A stretch of 64,000 nt of DNA from Liquidambar formosana (lineage: Eukaryota; Streptophyta; Magnoliopsida; Saxifragales; Altingiaceae): NCBI GenBank assembly GCA_039720395.1, contig CM077828.1, positions 29,694,069 to 29,758,068 of the forward strand, in the 5' to 3' direction. The translations under genes and the position numbers were made by a program. This document shows, in pieces, positions 24,402 to 36,179 of this stretch (within the stretch, counting starts at the first letter, position 1; every line of letters starts with the position of its first letter). The notes under the pieces are model-generated. The model was not told where the DNA came from. It worked only from the letters and a program-made list of their open reading frames with translations, and did not search any database.

Positions 24402-24432
<31 letters not shown>

Positions 24433-26244
24433 GTGGGTACACTTCAGTGATCGCTTTCTGCCTGACAAAGCAATTGACTTGATCGATGAAGCTGGTTCTC
24501 GGGTTCGGGTTCGTCATGCTCAGGTATGACCTCTTAATGTTCGAGTCTTACCATCACTCATCCTTCCCCACCATTCTTTGAAGTTAATTGGTTAACATGG
24601 CTGAATCTTTCCAGATCCCTGAGGAAGCAAGAGAGCTTGAGAAACAGCGAAGGCAAATCACTAAAGAGAAGAATGAAGCTGTTCGCAGCCAAGACTTCAA
24701 GAAGGTGCTGCCAGTATCTTGTTATTGCTTGGCTTTTGTATTCTTTTTATGCACGATTTTGTTTACAGGACTATATATACTGCAACTCTTTTCCTTGAAG
24801 AAGGTCAACCAATATGATAATTGATAAGATGGTTATTGTCACAAAACTGAATTATATAGGTTTTCTGAAAACAAAGAATGTTGAAAAATATCCGCTTCTA
24901 TTGCTTAATTGCTTCTTATAATTATGTTGTAAATAAATATTCGATGCTGAATGTACCTTCTCAATTCTCTCTTTTGGGTTCACCAACCAGTTTATATCTA
25001 CTAACCTTTACAATACAAAATGTCTTGAGCAGGCTGGCAAGCTACGCGATCGAGAACTGGAACTTCAGACACAAATCTCAGGTCTTGTTGCTAAAGGCAA
25101 GGAGATGAGCAAGGCAGAGATGGTGGCAGGGGATGTAGGTCCTCTTGTGACAGAAGTCGACATTCAGCACATTGTCTCTGCATGGACTGGCATCCCTGTT
25201 GAAAAAGTATCAATCGATGAATCTGACCGCCTCCTTAAGATGGAAGCGACCCTCCACAAGCGAGTCATTGGTCAGGATGAAGCTGTCAAAGCCATCAGCA
25301 GCGCTATCCGCCGTGCCCGTGTTGGACTCAAGAATCCCAACCGGCCAATTGCTAGCTTCATCTTTTCTGGTCCAACTGGTGTAGGAAAGTCAGAACTGGC
25401 AAAAGCACTAGCTGCTTACTACTTTGGATCCGAAGAAGCTATGATCCGGCTTGATATGAGTGAGTTCATGGAGAAACACACTGTGTCAAAGCTCATTGGT
25501 TCACCCCCTGGCTATGTAGGGTACACTGAAGGGGGTCAGCTAACTGAGGCTGTTCGACGCCGTCCTTACAGTGTTGTGCTCTTTGATGAGATCGAAAAGG
25601 CCCACCCTGACGTCTTCAACATGATGCTTCAAATTCTTGAGGACGGAAGGTTGACAGACAGTAAGGGCAGGACAGTTGACTTCAAGAATACGCTTTTGAT
25701 AATGACATCGAACATTGGAAGCAGTATAATTGAGAAGGGAGGTAAGCGGATAGGATTTGATCTTGATTTTGATGAGAAGGACAGCAGTAATAAACGAATT
25801 AAGAGCTTGGTGAAAGAGGAACTGAAGCGATATTTCAGGCCAGAATTCTTGAATAGATTGGATGAGATGATTGTTTTCCGGCAGCTCACGGAGCTGGAGG
25901 TGAAGGAGATTGCTGATATAATGCTAAACGAGGTTTCCAAGAGGCTAAAAACCAAGGATATTGAAATTAAAGTGACAGAGAGGTTCAAGGATATGGTGGT
26001 TGAGGAAGGGTATGACCCGAGCTATGGGGCTAGGCCTCTGAGAAGGGCCATAATGAGGCTCTTGGAGGACAGCATGGCTGAGAAGATGCTCACAGGAGAA
26101 ATCCAAGAGGGAGATTTGGTTCTTGTAGATGTCGATTCTGATGGGAGTGTTATTGTCCTCAACGGTAGCAGTGGTGCTCCTGAGCAGACGGGTGAACTGG
26201 GTTTCAATTTCCACAGGATGAGAACCACTAATTTTGCTCCATAG
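19371..26244 (+). CDS. CLPC: Chloroplast ClpC, second tandem copy
   Basis: Exons: 19371-19962, 20302-20417, 20515-20634, 20734-20919, 21847-22062, 23435-23652, 24448-24523, 24615-24704, 25033-26244; 941 aa, with intron positions and phases identical to copy 1. All open and in frame. Both Walker A motifs ([16 protein letters not shown]), Walker B, arginine fingers and the IGF loop are intact, so it should be an active stromal Hsp100. Differences concentrate in the transit peptide/N-terminus (+9 codons), the second Clp_N repeat ([14 protein letters not shown] becomes [14 protein letters not shown]), the UVR motif (DFEKAGELRD becomes DFKKAGKLRD) and the C-terminus, where SLPEAITV is replaced by an unrelated tail starting QTGELGFNF. 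The intron after exon 2 also has a GC donor. Introns 5 and 6 carry LINE and other insertions. Expression is uncertain because the ancestral promoter was not duplicated. Confidence 0.92.
20418..20514 (+). other. GC-AG intron in ClpC copy 2
   Basis: The donor is CAACAG|GCAAGC and the acceptor is GGAGTAG. It is orthologous in position to the GC-AG intron of copy 1, so the GC donor predates the duplication. Confidence 0.85.
22340..22595 (-). mobile_element. LINE 3'-end fragment in ClpC copy 2 intron
   Basis: Read on the minus strand it encodes the C-terminal region of a plant L1-type reverse transcriptase ([25 protein letters not shown]), with a degenerate form of the usual RIHVADP end. A (TTGAG)n-like tail follows, at 22347-22370 on the plus strand. 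It is 5'-truncated, and no counterpart was seen in the matching intron of copy 1, so it inserted after the duplication. Confidence 0.75.
22806..23050. mobile_element. Possible degraded MITE in ClpC copy 2 intron
   Basis: GGCTGTGTTTGGTTTGC at the left and GGGCTACCAAACTGTC at the right are imperfect inverted ends. Between them are GAATGGAATG-type repeats like those in the Tourist-like element at 3221-3455. No clear target duplication. Weak call. Confidence 0.35.
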
Positions 26245-27303
26245 TTATCGTCGTTTGAAGCTTGCTCAATCGACCCCCTGCAGAACTTAATGATATCAAT
26301 CAAAAAGAGAGAAGGACAAAAGACTGCAGACAGTGGGCTAGTGAAATCTGACACTTAAGGGGGAAACAACTGCACTCATACTTAGGCAGTTTGGCCAAAG
26401 CAGGTGCAACGGGACCATCTCAAGCTCAGGCATTTTAAAAATGGTGTAATTTTCCATGCATATCCAAGAATGTTCTTTTGATGTCAAAGATTGTTATGAA
26501 ATGCGTGTGACTACCCTTATCATTTATATACCTCGCGAGACCTGCAGGCATTGCAAACATCATTTTTTCGCAAACTATCCAGGACTATGTTGGAAGAGTC
26601 TAGAAATTTCATCACCAGTCCTCGTTGGGTGGGGGTGGGGGTGGGGTGTGAGCAGGATCTAGGGTTATGGGATCAAATGGCCTCCATTGCAACCCCACCA
26701 AAAATAAATTTAAAAAAAAAAAATCTGGTAATTTCCAATACATTTAATCACACTAGCAACTTTTTTATTCCTTTTTTGGTCACTAGTCCAACAGATACAC
26801 AGCAGCACCACTCTCAATAGAGACAACCTGAAACCTAGGCCTCTCCGATCCCCATAGCACACCTAAATACCAACAGATTCTACTCTACAGCTTTTGGTTT
26901 TTATGAACGTTGTTTTTTTTTTTTTTTTTTTTTTTTGATAAAGTAAGATTATATTAGAAAAGGGCAAAACCCAAATACATAAGATATATACAAGCGAATG
27001 CCACAAAAACCCTATTCTATAATTTGGGGGAATCTATAAAAGTAAAAAAGGAGGGATGATCAATTTATGAACGTTTACACAAATGATAAATTTATGCAAC
27101 ATCACTGAAGCTGGTGAATTGGTTATGCGCTATGTTCTGATTTGGAAGTATTCAAATCTTGATCCCACACTAAATGAATGAACGGAGAAGGCAATTCACA
27201 TTCCCGTCAGCTTGCATGGGCTTGAAAGAAAGATGGCTGCAATCCTTAGAATTGATCTCTTCCATAGTTTCCTTGCACCAACAAAAGAATGTGCCTGATA
27301 TTT
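26245..27303. other. Convergent 3' flanks of ClpC copy 2 and PHS1
   Basis: No gene. A T-run at 26912-26936 is followed by an AAAGTAAGATTATATTAG-type stretch. This is the usual appearance of the 3' end of an antisense retroelement, but it is too short to classify. Confidence 0.45.
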
Positions 27304-28341
27304 CTATTCATCCATAACTGAATGAGACGGCCTTTGAGTAGGGCTGACACTCCCACCTCGGTTCATATTAAGTGCGGCCAAAGCCTTCTGTATCTCCATT
27401 GTCATGGCACTGTCCACACTCCCAGAAGATAACTTCTTGTGCGATTTCTGCAAATGAAGTTTAAGTGAGCTGCTGCTCAAACCAGCATTCTTCCCACAGA
27501 TGGGGCAAACTTTCATCATTGGTTTCCGCTGTTGCCACTCCATAGAAACCTTCCCATGCCGCTTCCGATCTAGGTCCAACAGAATCCTTGCAAACCCGTC
27601 ATTGGGCTGGGCTCGGCGGTGAACCTGTTTAAGGGTATTCCAGGCTTCTAATAGGGTGAAGTTCCTGAATCCAAAAAAAGGGCTGTCAATAATGCAACTT
27701 TTATTAAGAGATCATTAACAAACAATTTGAAAATTACTCCTCAACAATAGAAATTTGGGTGTATAGGATATCTAAGGCAATATCTGGGTGAGGACTAAAG
27801 TGTAACAGTGGGCAGGTTCCATATCAACAAGACTGAGACATAGACCTTCCATACATAATGTATAGTAATTGGGTATAAGATGTTCTATTCTACCATCTCA
27901 TTTTCACTTACTTCCTGAGCATTAAGTAAGCAAGAATTAACGTGGCACTTCTACTTCTCCCTTCAAAGCAATGAACCAGAACCCTCCCACCTGTTTGTTC
28001 AACATGATCAATAAAATTGGAAGCTTCTTCAAAGATATCACTGATATCTGTATCTTCATTGTCAAATATCTGTTAAATGAGCAAGGTAGTGTAATCAGTA
28101 GAAAAGAATTTCCAAACATATTTTCTTGAAATGATTGACTATTACAAAGTTGTATACTCAATTTAACAACTTCCATCTGAACTGCTTGGGGTTGGAGAGT
28201 TGTATATACAAAAATTGAGGTCACAAACATAATAAGAAACACTCTGTACTATTTTCTTTAAGAAAAAAGAAATATTTATTGAAGCTGGACCATATTTTTA
28301 CCATATCGTCTTTTCTGTTACGGAAATATATATACACATAC

Positions 28342-28379
<38 letters not shown>

Positions 28380-28406
28380 GGCCAATCAGGTCCTGGACCT
28401 GATCAA

Positions 28407-28443
<37 letters not shown>

Positions 28444-31400
28444 CAAACGACTTTTCCATTTTCAGTTTAAGTAGGAAACACGCAAATCAAAAAATTGCTA
28501 GAGGAAACTATGATTTAGGATCAAGCCAAATAGTGCAGCAAAACGGACCGACAATAGGAACCAAACAAGACACACAAACAAAAAAAGAAGGCACTTACAG
28601 AGAAATTTTTATACTCAAATAGGTCAGGATACTGAGAATCTGACTGTCCAATTTCATTGGAGCATAAGCACAATATGTGTGTGATTCTTAAATGTTGCAG
28701 TGTGTACACAGATCTTGCAGCCAGGGCCCCACCAATGAACAGGAACCCTGTAATTGAAGATGGCCTCTCTGTATTTGCAGCGTCAGATATCAATGCTATC
28801 CTCTCAAGAATGTGCTCAAGTCTGACCTATAAAATAACAATAATAATAATAATAAAAGAACAAATTAGTCAAACTATTTGTAGACAAGCACCCAAAATAA
28901 GTAGATAAATAAAATTGTTCTGCATAGAACTGCTGCCCTTGATAAGAATAAAAGTAATACCTTCAACTCGTAAGCATCAACAACACCATTATTATCACTA
29001 CCCTCAAAAAACCCTGTATTGAAATTGTTCTCCTGGCATAGTTTAACTACATCAGTTCTTAGCATTTCATTCCACTGTTCCAATTCTTTGTTTAGTTCTG
29101 CATCAACCTAGCAAAATGATAGTGATAGCAAATAACAAAACTTCAGTCAGAAAAAAAGATTTGGTTTAATGACAGAGCTCAGCAATTTCATAACAGAGCT
29201 CCTAGCCTCCTACTACATTCAAACAATTACAAATTTTTATACGAGGGAATTCCTCCATGAATATGCAACTAAGGAACCTCCCTCTTTCAATTCTTGGTGT
29301 CCTGTTCTAGTCATGCTCTGGAATTAATGCAACTTAATGTTGTAAATTAACCTAGAAAGAAAACGTGCCAAAAATTGATGACATAGTAAAACATAGCGCA
29401 TGTTTTCAAGATGAAAGCCACCAAACGCTCAATCCACCCATGAAATGTCCTCAACTAAATCAAAACAACAGATCAATTGTAACTATATGCTGGTGCAATA
29501 TATCAGTAGCATACACTTCGGTCAATTTTAGCACAACAATCCCTGAACTAAGTAGTTTCAATTTTTTTTAACGTTCACTTTTGTTAAGCAGTATATAATC
29601 TTGTGTGCCATTATGTACTACCAAAAAAACACCAGCCATCTCTTGAATGAGAAGTTTGCCAATTATTTTTACCAGCAGTCTGCTCTTTTTTTTCTTTTTT
29701 TCTTTTTTTAAAAAAAGGATCAATACAAACCTTTGCAAATTTATGGAAATCACGGAGCTTTGCTGTCAGGCGCAGGCTGCGAAGGGGCTCCCCACTCCCT
29801 TTGCAGAACTTTCCATGCCAACCTTCTCGTGAGATGGGAGAGCCAGAGTCTGAGCTCTCTTTATTACCTGAAGATGACGACCTAGCAGCTGTTTTCTGCA
29901 ACTCTGTATCACTTACATCTGGATGATTATCATTAATCACCCGTTCCTTACTTGTTGGAGAAGCACAATGAGCACCAACTCCAGCAACCTGTGAAGGTGA
30001 CTCAGGCACCAACAAGTCCTCTTTGTCGAAATCCCCCAAGGAAGTTCTATTTATAATATTATGAAATGTGCGTAACAGGCTATCCAGTTTTTGGTGAACT
30101 GTGAGTAGGAATATGTGGAATCCCTGAAGATCCCTTAGAGCAGCACGGAACCCACTACGAAATTCATGGACAACTGAACTCATTTCTGGTATCCTTATAT
30201 CACTTGTTGTGCCAGCATCTTCTGGTGGAGATCCTAATTTCCCCACTGTTATCTCATGTAACAGATTCGACGAGTATTCAGCACTGTTAAGAAGTAGTTC
30301 AACAAGCTTAGGATAATTTGCCTGGTCATTTGCACGTTTTCCAGCAGGAGGTCGGCGAGGAACACCAGAGTCAATTGCCACAATAAGAAAATCAGTGAAC
30401 GTTGACTCATTCAATGTTTGACTTTTTAGGTATGTGTCAATAGATTTTGGTGATGGCATGACCTCAGAAAGACAAGGACCATGTGATACCAAACCTGAAT
30501 TATAAGGGCCCGATCTGCTATCAACTGAATTTGCCCTTCTCTCATTCTGAAGAGCCCTAATTACCCTTGGTCTGTATTGCTTGATTGAAGAATTAAGGGC
30601 TTCCCCCATCGCATCCATATTTGCGGAGGCCATTTTGTCAGCCAACAATAAATTGGCAGAATTTCCACGCCATCTAAGCTGACGGCAAGGGAGTCGATCT
30701 TCATTTCTGATGACAAGGTCCAACATCAAGATCCTTCCAAGAGCAGCTGCTGTCTTGCCTGCAGTTTCCCGTGTATCAAATGCAGTTGAGCTTTCCAATA
30801 AAGGAGACCCATGTACATAGCTGCAAAAACAGAAGTTGATAGCCTTCCGAATTCCAAATAAAAACTCCAATTATCTTCTATTATAGTGTTTTACATCATA
30901 AAATTCCAGGCTCCCTCCTCTAACAATTGTTTATATGGTTAATGGAGATCTGAGAATTTGATTTAGAAGAACTAAGGTGAAAGTCATCTGCATGGAACCC
31001 CACCAAATATCATAGCATACTTTCTCCATGGCTCTACAAACTTTTATACATGCTGCATACATGCAGAAAAGCTGGATAATATGCCAGTTGGTCCTATCTA
31101 GAAGATAGCCTCATTTAATTATATTAACTATTCACACCCTCACATTTGATCCACTTGGCCCAAATGTCACTGCACAAATGCAGCAGGCCATGCAGGCCAA
31201 ACTATTCAACCATATGTCCAACCAAAAATGATTCCCCAGCAGACATCTAAGCCCGGTCAGATGACCCTAACCATAAAGATAAACTGAATTTCCCCAAACA
31301 AGTAAATAATAATAATAATAATAAAAGGTGGCAAGATAAATGGATTGTCTCTGCTCCCCCCAGCATATCCAGTAAGTGGACAGTAGTGGTGAAGGAAGCA

Positions 31401-34400
31401 CAGATATTCCATGCCACTGAATTAAAAAACCTTTCATAACAAAAAACAGCTGTGTTCGCACTTCATCAGGAAAAGGCATCGGCTAAGTTCAAGAGCTTCC
31501 AGAAGTTCTGAACATGTCACTTCACCAACTTCATCTTCTTCTAAAATAGCTGCATCTCTTGCTTTTTCTGCAGCTTCCTTGATCTGGAGCCACTCTGAAC
31601 TAGAATTATGAATGACTCTAGCCTGTCATGTCCCCCAGAGAAAAATTGGGTATATGTTAAAACTAACAGCCTAATATGGTAAATTCACATAACTGACTGA
31701 ATGAGAAGGTACAACTTGTGGGGTTCGGACTCCTAGCCTCTTTGCAAATTCATAGCCAAGACGTTCTGATTGTGTGGCCATCCTTGAAGATGATATTTTT
31801 ATGACAGCTGCCGCTTCCTTTGGGGAAGCATCATCATTCTCAAGCTGGTTAAATAGGGCAAAGAAGACAACTCCTCCAGAATTCACAGTGACCTGTATCC
31901 ACAAAACTGAAGAGAAGATAAGGCCATGAAGAAGAAGAAAAAATTAATGTACAAAGTCCTCACTTGTCATGAACCTAAGTAGAACCAATTGTCTAACTTG
32001 CAGTAAGAAATAGAATCTTAAATGATACCTATATTGGTCCACATGTGTAACCATGTAGCAGTGTTTCAGGTTTAGAGAGAAATATTTCAGAATTATAAAA
32101 ACAATTATGTAAGGACTGTTAATAATGTTTCCTTTGTTTGCATATTCATTCTTCATAATCTAGATTCCGGACATCAATTTGAAGAAGGTACACCCAATAC
32201 AGAGTTTTTTTCCTTTTTTCCATGGGGTAATTACAGATTGGTCTGGCTACGGGCAAATCAATACATATTACTACTAACTTCCTAGTAACTGACTACTAAC
32301 AAATTACTACTAACTTATTGGTAAATGACTACTAGCTTAACAAAGAATGACTACTAACTGTAATTATTTGCCCGTAGCCGGACCAATCTGTAATTCCCCC
32401 TTTTTCCAGTAGTCTTTAAAACAAATCACATACCTCAAGGGCTCTATTCATTTCATCCTCAGAATGTTCATTGCTACTGCTATGTTCAGTGTGATGAAGT
32501 GAAAAAAGCATGTCCCAAGAAAAATAACTCGACTCGATATCCAACATGGTAGCTTTACCGAGTCTTTCCCACAAACTGATTTCTGTAGCTTGCTCAAAAG
32601 GCAGAGTACTTCTTGAATCAATAGTTGGTTCTCCTGCACTGAATAACAAACATGATGACAACTATGTAACAAGGCTAGCTAAGTTTGCATGACAGCCACA
32701 TTTCAACACACATAAACACCCCACACAAAAACACAGAAAATATAATATAAGAGTAAGTTAAAACATCTTATGATTGCACCATGCACACATAATCCTTGTA
32801 GAATTTGGTAAGTTGTTTCCTATTTTATATAAATACGGTGTTCACTATATTGCCTCATTCTATGTCATCTGAGATTTGTAAGGGTGAGGAGGATGATCAG
32901 GAAAAACAATAAGTAAAAGGATGAAGCCATCAAAATCAACCAGATTTTTTTCATATTTTAAATATTCGAACATTTTAATTAATGTAAAATGCTTGATGTT
33001 AGTCAGTGATGAGATGTACAAAGTGTTCAACATAGCCACACACACACAAAAAAAAAAAAAAAAACGCTAACCAAAACAGACTCAAAGCAAGGAATAAATA
33101 AATCAAGAGGAAACTCCTCACCAATAAACTCAGAGACCACAGCAAAAGCATTTTCAACTGCTACCAACCAGAATAAAAGCATAGCAGAAAATGCCATAAT
33201 CTCCTCAACACCCAGTCAATGGAAACCTCTTAGATTATAAAAAAAAATCTTAGCTCTCTCTTCCAGCAACCCACTCAAATGTGAATCATTCTCATCCTCC
33301 AGAACTTTCTTCCTTAGACCAAGCAGTGGAGTACCAAGAGGAAAGTACTTCCTTGACAAACCAAAAAAGAATCAAGCCACCTCCAACCCTCTTGTCATAA
33401 AAATCCAAAATGTAGAAACAAAGAGGACAACAAATAAAAGAATGATTGATTAGGTGCTAGATTTCCTACATAACACACTGAATAGACTATGCCCACCACC
33501 TAAAACTTGCATAATCAATCTTTGGAAGTTCATTGAAAGCTGCTTCCCACACAAGAAAATCAACTTCAGGGAAGGTACACTTCATGTTGGCTTTGGTCCA
33601 ACTAAATTTGAAGTTTCTTTCTGTCCCTGTCCCTCTTCAAGTTAGGTCAAACAACTTACATCTAATTGCTAAACTTGGTTAATAATTCAATACTCAAGGG
33701 GAAAAAAAAAAAGGGACCTAGAAATTGAGCAACAATATCTAATATTCCAATATCATGTCAACTCACCATCAGCAAATGAATGTACCCACAAACTGATAGA
33801 TTGAATGGAGCAAACAGACAGCATAAAAGAATAAATCAGAGTTACTTCCAGGAGATAGTTTCTCATGGAAGCCACATGACTAAAAATAAGTGCTGACTTT
33901 TGAATTCATAAATTGAAGGGATTAAGATCAAAATGCACATTTTTCCATTCGCGGTAAAAAAGGTCTGATAGTGTGCTTGGGGCCAAAAAGGCGAAAACTT
34001 TAAAGCATATCTTTAGTACTTTCCAAAATTAAATTTGATAAATTATGCCTTTGAGAGTGCTCTTAGCAGAGATGCTATAATGTTCAGCATGCAAAACAAG
34101 ATATTAATTATTTATTTTTGTACTAGGTCACGATTGTTATTGGGTAAGACTGTAAGAGAGACTACTTCATTATTTTGATTACGAATTTGACGATTTCTAG
34201 AATCTTAGCCACGGATAACAATCCAAACTAGTCTGAATTGCCTTGGTTTTTGGTTTCTTCTTTCAGTAATCCAGCGACATTCCCAAATACTTAGCCAGAT
34301 ATTCATTATCCAGAAAGGGGTAAAGAAAAATACCTCAATGGCATAGTATCAAGTCTAAGAGTGCTTGGTCGGTGGGGGAAGCCAGAGGAGCGATATCTCC

Positions 34401-34864
34401 CACTACGCTTACGAACCAATTCCAACCATTGGGCGAACCGATATGCGGAACCTGCCGTTATATCTCCTAACATATACAACACCTGCATTCACCAATTGCT
34501 CCAAAATCATTTCACCAATTGCCTCCAAAATCATCACCTATATACATATAGAAAATGCATTTACTCACACGAGAAGTGACGGTGATGGGAAAATGGGCCG
34601 GAGGTTGATCAGATCCCAAATCCAACTCCTTCTCTTCCTCCTCCTGCAACTCCCACATATAAGCAACAACAACAACAACCAAAAGAGATCCAAAACACAA
34701 GAATGGGGAAAATGTCAGATACTGAAAACCCTAGATCCATAGAAACTATACGAAACCCTAAATTAAGAAAAAGTAGAGAGAGAAAGAGAGGGAGGGAGGG
34801 AGGGAGGGAGGACCTGGAGAGTGCTGTTGATGATTGCAGACTCTTGCTTTTGCTCTGTGGCCAT
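27304..34864 (-). CDS. PHS1: PHS1, dual-specificity phosphatase with tubulin-kinase domain
   Basis: Eleven exons: 34814-34864, 34569-34643, 34334-34482, 32434-32638, 31716-31892, 31462-31622, 29731-30820, 28961-29107, 28599-28826, 27912-28069, 27304-27664; 933 aa (Arabidopsis PHS1 is 929). All junctions close in phase. PHS1 controls cortical microtubules. Its N-terminal actin-fragmin-kinase-like domain phosphorylates alpha-tubulin under osmotic stress, and the phosphatase domain restrains it and acts on MAP kinases. Visible are a basic RKRSGRYRSSG segment (about 66-76, the docking-motif region), the kinase-like domain with LDLVIRNEDRLPCRQLRWRG encoded near the start of the long exon, and the DSP signature HCFEGRSRS with catalytic Cys about 795. 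A conserved C-terminal CPICGKNAGL/LHLQKSH segment has zinc-finger-like spacing. The donor of exon 1 (GTCCTC) is weak, so the first 17 residues are the least certain part. Confidence 0.94.
28325..28441. repeat. Compound AT/GA microsatellite with short palindrome
   Basis: In PHS1 intron 9, (AT)n then (GA)n, the palindrome TCAGGTCCTGGACCTGA, and a second (AT)n tract at 28410-28441. Confidence 0.8.
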
Positions 34865-35292
34865 TTTTTTTTTACAAAAAAGGGGAAAAATTGGGGAAAA
34901 AAAAACAGGGGTACGTACGGTAGAGTGTAATGGGAAAGGAAACGGAGACAGTTCCTCTTTTGCGGGGATTTTTTTGAAAACTTAAAAAAAAAAAGGTTCC
35001 CGCTTTTTATGGTTGTGTTTCCCGTCGAACTGATAGTACCGGCTAACCACCACGCGCGCACATTAGCAGCAGCAACAGTGACGTGATGATGATTAAAAGG
35101 CGGTGGGTTTTGGGGACTGGGGTGTCGCTGTCGGCAAATGATAACAATCACATTTCTCAATAGTTCTCTCCTATACAATCAAACAGTACTCAGTAATCAA
35201 CGTGGAGATGATGGGTGAACAATAATTATAATAGTGAAATTTTTGCGCGGTGTCCCTTATGTTTTTCCTATTTCACCGCCAAGCCCATATGC
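34865..35292 (-). promoter_or_regulatory. PHS1 promoter/5' leader region
   Basis: Upstream of the PHS1 ATG lie A- and T-rich runs and a GGAGGGAGGG tract just inside intron 1. No unambiguous TATA box was found. Confidence 0.4.
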
Positions 35293-35966
35293 CCGGGTGC
35301 TCACGGGTCGGTTTGGGTCGAGTTTGGGGTTCATCCGTAACCCACCCATAATTCATTGAGTGAACTAAATTTTCACTCACATCCGTTCATATGATTGGGT
35401 GGTTTTAATCCACAAACCATGCGGATTGGTGGGTGGGTTGTGGGCAGATTGACGGATTTAAGTTTAGCTAGACCTTGCTTTACTTTTTAAAAATCCATCC
35501 ATTCTATTTTGAATTTTTGAGAGCTTTCATACTGTATTTCAATTATTATAAATATTTTTTTGGTCAAAACAAGTCATACAAATTACAAAATAACAATTAA
35601 CTTGGGAAAAAAATAAAATTAAATAAGCATAAATATAAAAACAAAAAGATAAAAGACTTTACAATGCAAAAAACTGATTCAATATTGGTAAAAGATAAGG
35701 TCATCCTCCATTTGCCATTTGTCCAATGTAATATGAAAAACCAATGAGACACTGTCACGTGTATAATCTAATAAAGTATAAAAATATACGGGCGGGTGGG
35801 TTTTAGTCAGTTTTTATATTTCAAAACCGCAATCACCCACGAAACCGCAAAAAAATAAAATTCTAAACCACTACCCGTCCACCCTATCGGTTGAAACTGC
35901 CCAATGACTTCGGGTTGGGTCGGATTGGGCGGTTTTTACGGGTCTAGCGGGTGAGTGAGCACCCTG
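35293..35966. mobile_element. hAT-like non-autonomous DNA element
   Basis: The 674-bp element has ends CCGGGTGCTCAC (left) and, read inward from the right, CAGGGTGCTCAC. The subterminal regions are rich in GGGTCGGTTTGGGT-type repeats and the core is AT-rich. The 8-bp flanks CCATATGC and GCATATGG share the CATATG core, compatible with a decayed hAT target duplication. No transposase frame. Confidence 0.65.
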
Positions 35967-36179
35967 GCATATGGTTCATTCAATTCCCTTGTATTTACAT
36001 TTATTCCCACTACTTTTCCTTTTTTGGATCTAAAACTACCCCTCTACTTTGTCTACCATCTCTTATGGCACTTTCTGTTGCTCAATGTTCTGTTTTGCCC
36101 CAACTCAAATTCATGGAAAAGATGGCATGCTTACACACGCACACATTCACATATGAGAAAAGTGAAGGGACAACCACTG

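Noticed and set aside
26912..27060. Retroelement 3' end with T-run
   Set aside because: Only a T-run and a short A/T-rich stretch; no tRNA boxes or coding match.
33315..33650. Possible LINE zf-RVT-like coding remnant in PHS1 intron 3
   Set aside because: Minus-strand reading gives LVWEAAFNELPKI-type similarity but many stops; too weak to call. It would be a shared repeat explaining part of the PHS1-fragment match, although the second block (34175-34235) supports true homology.
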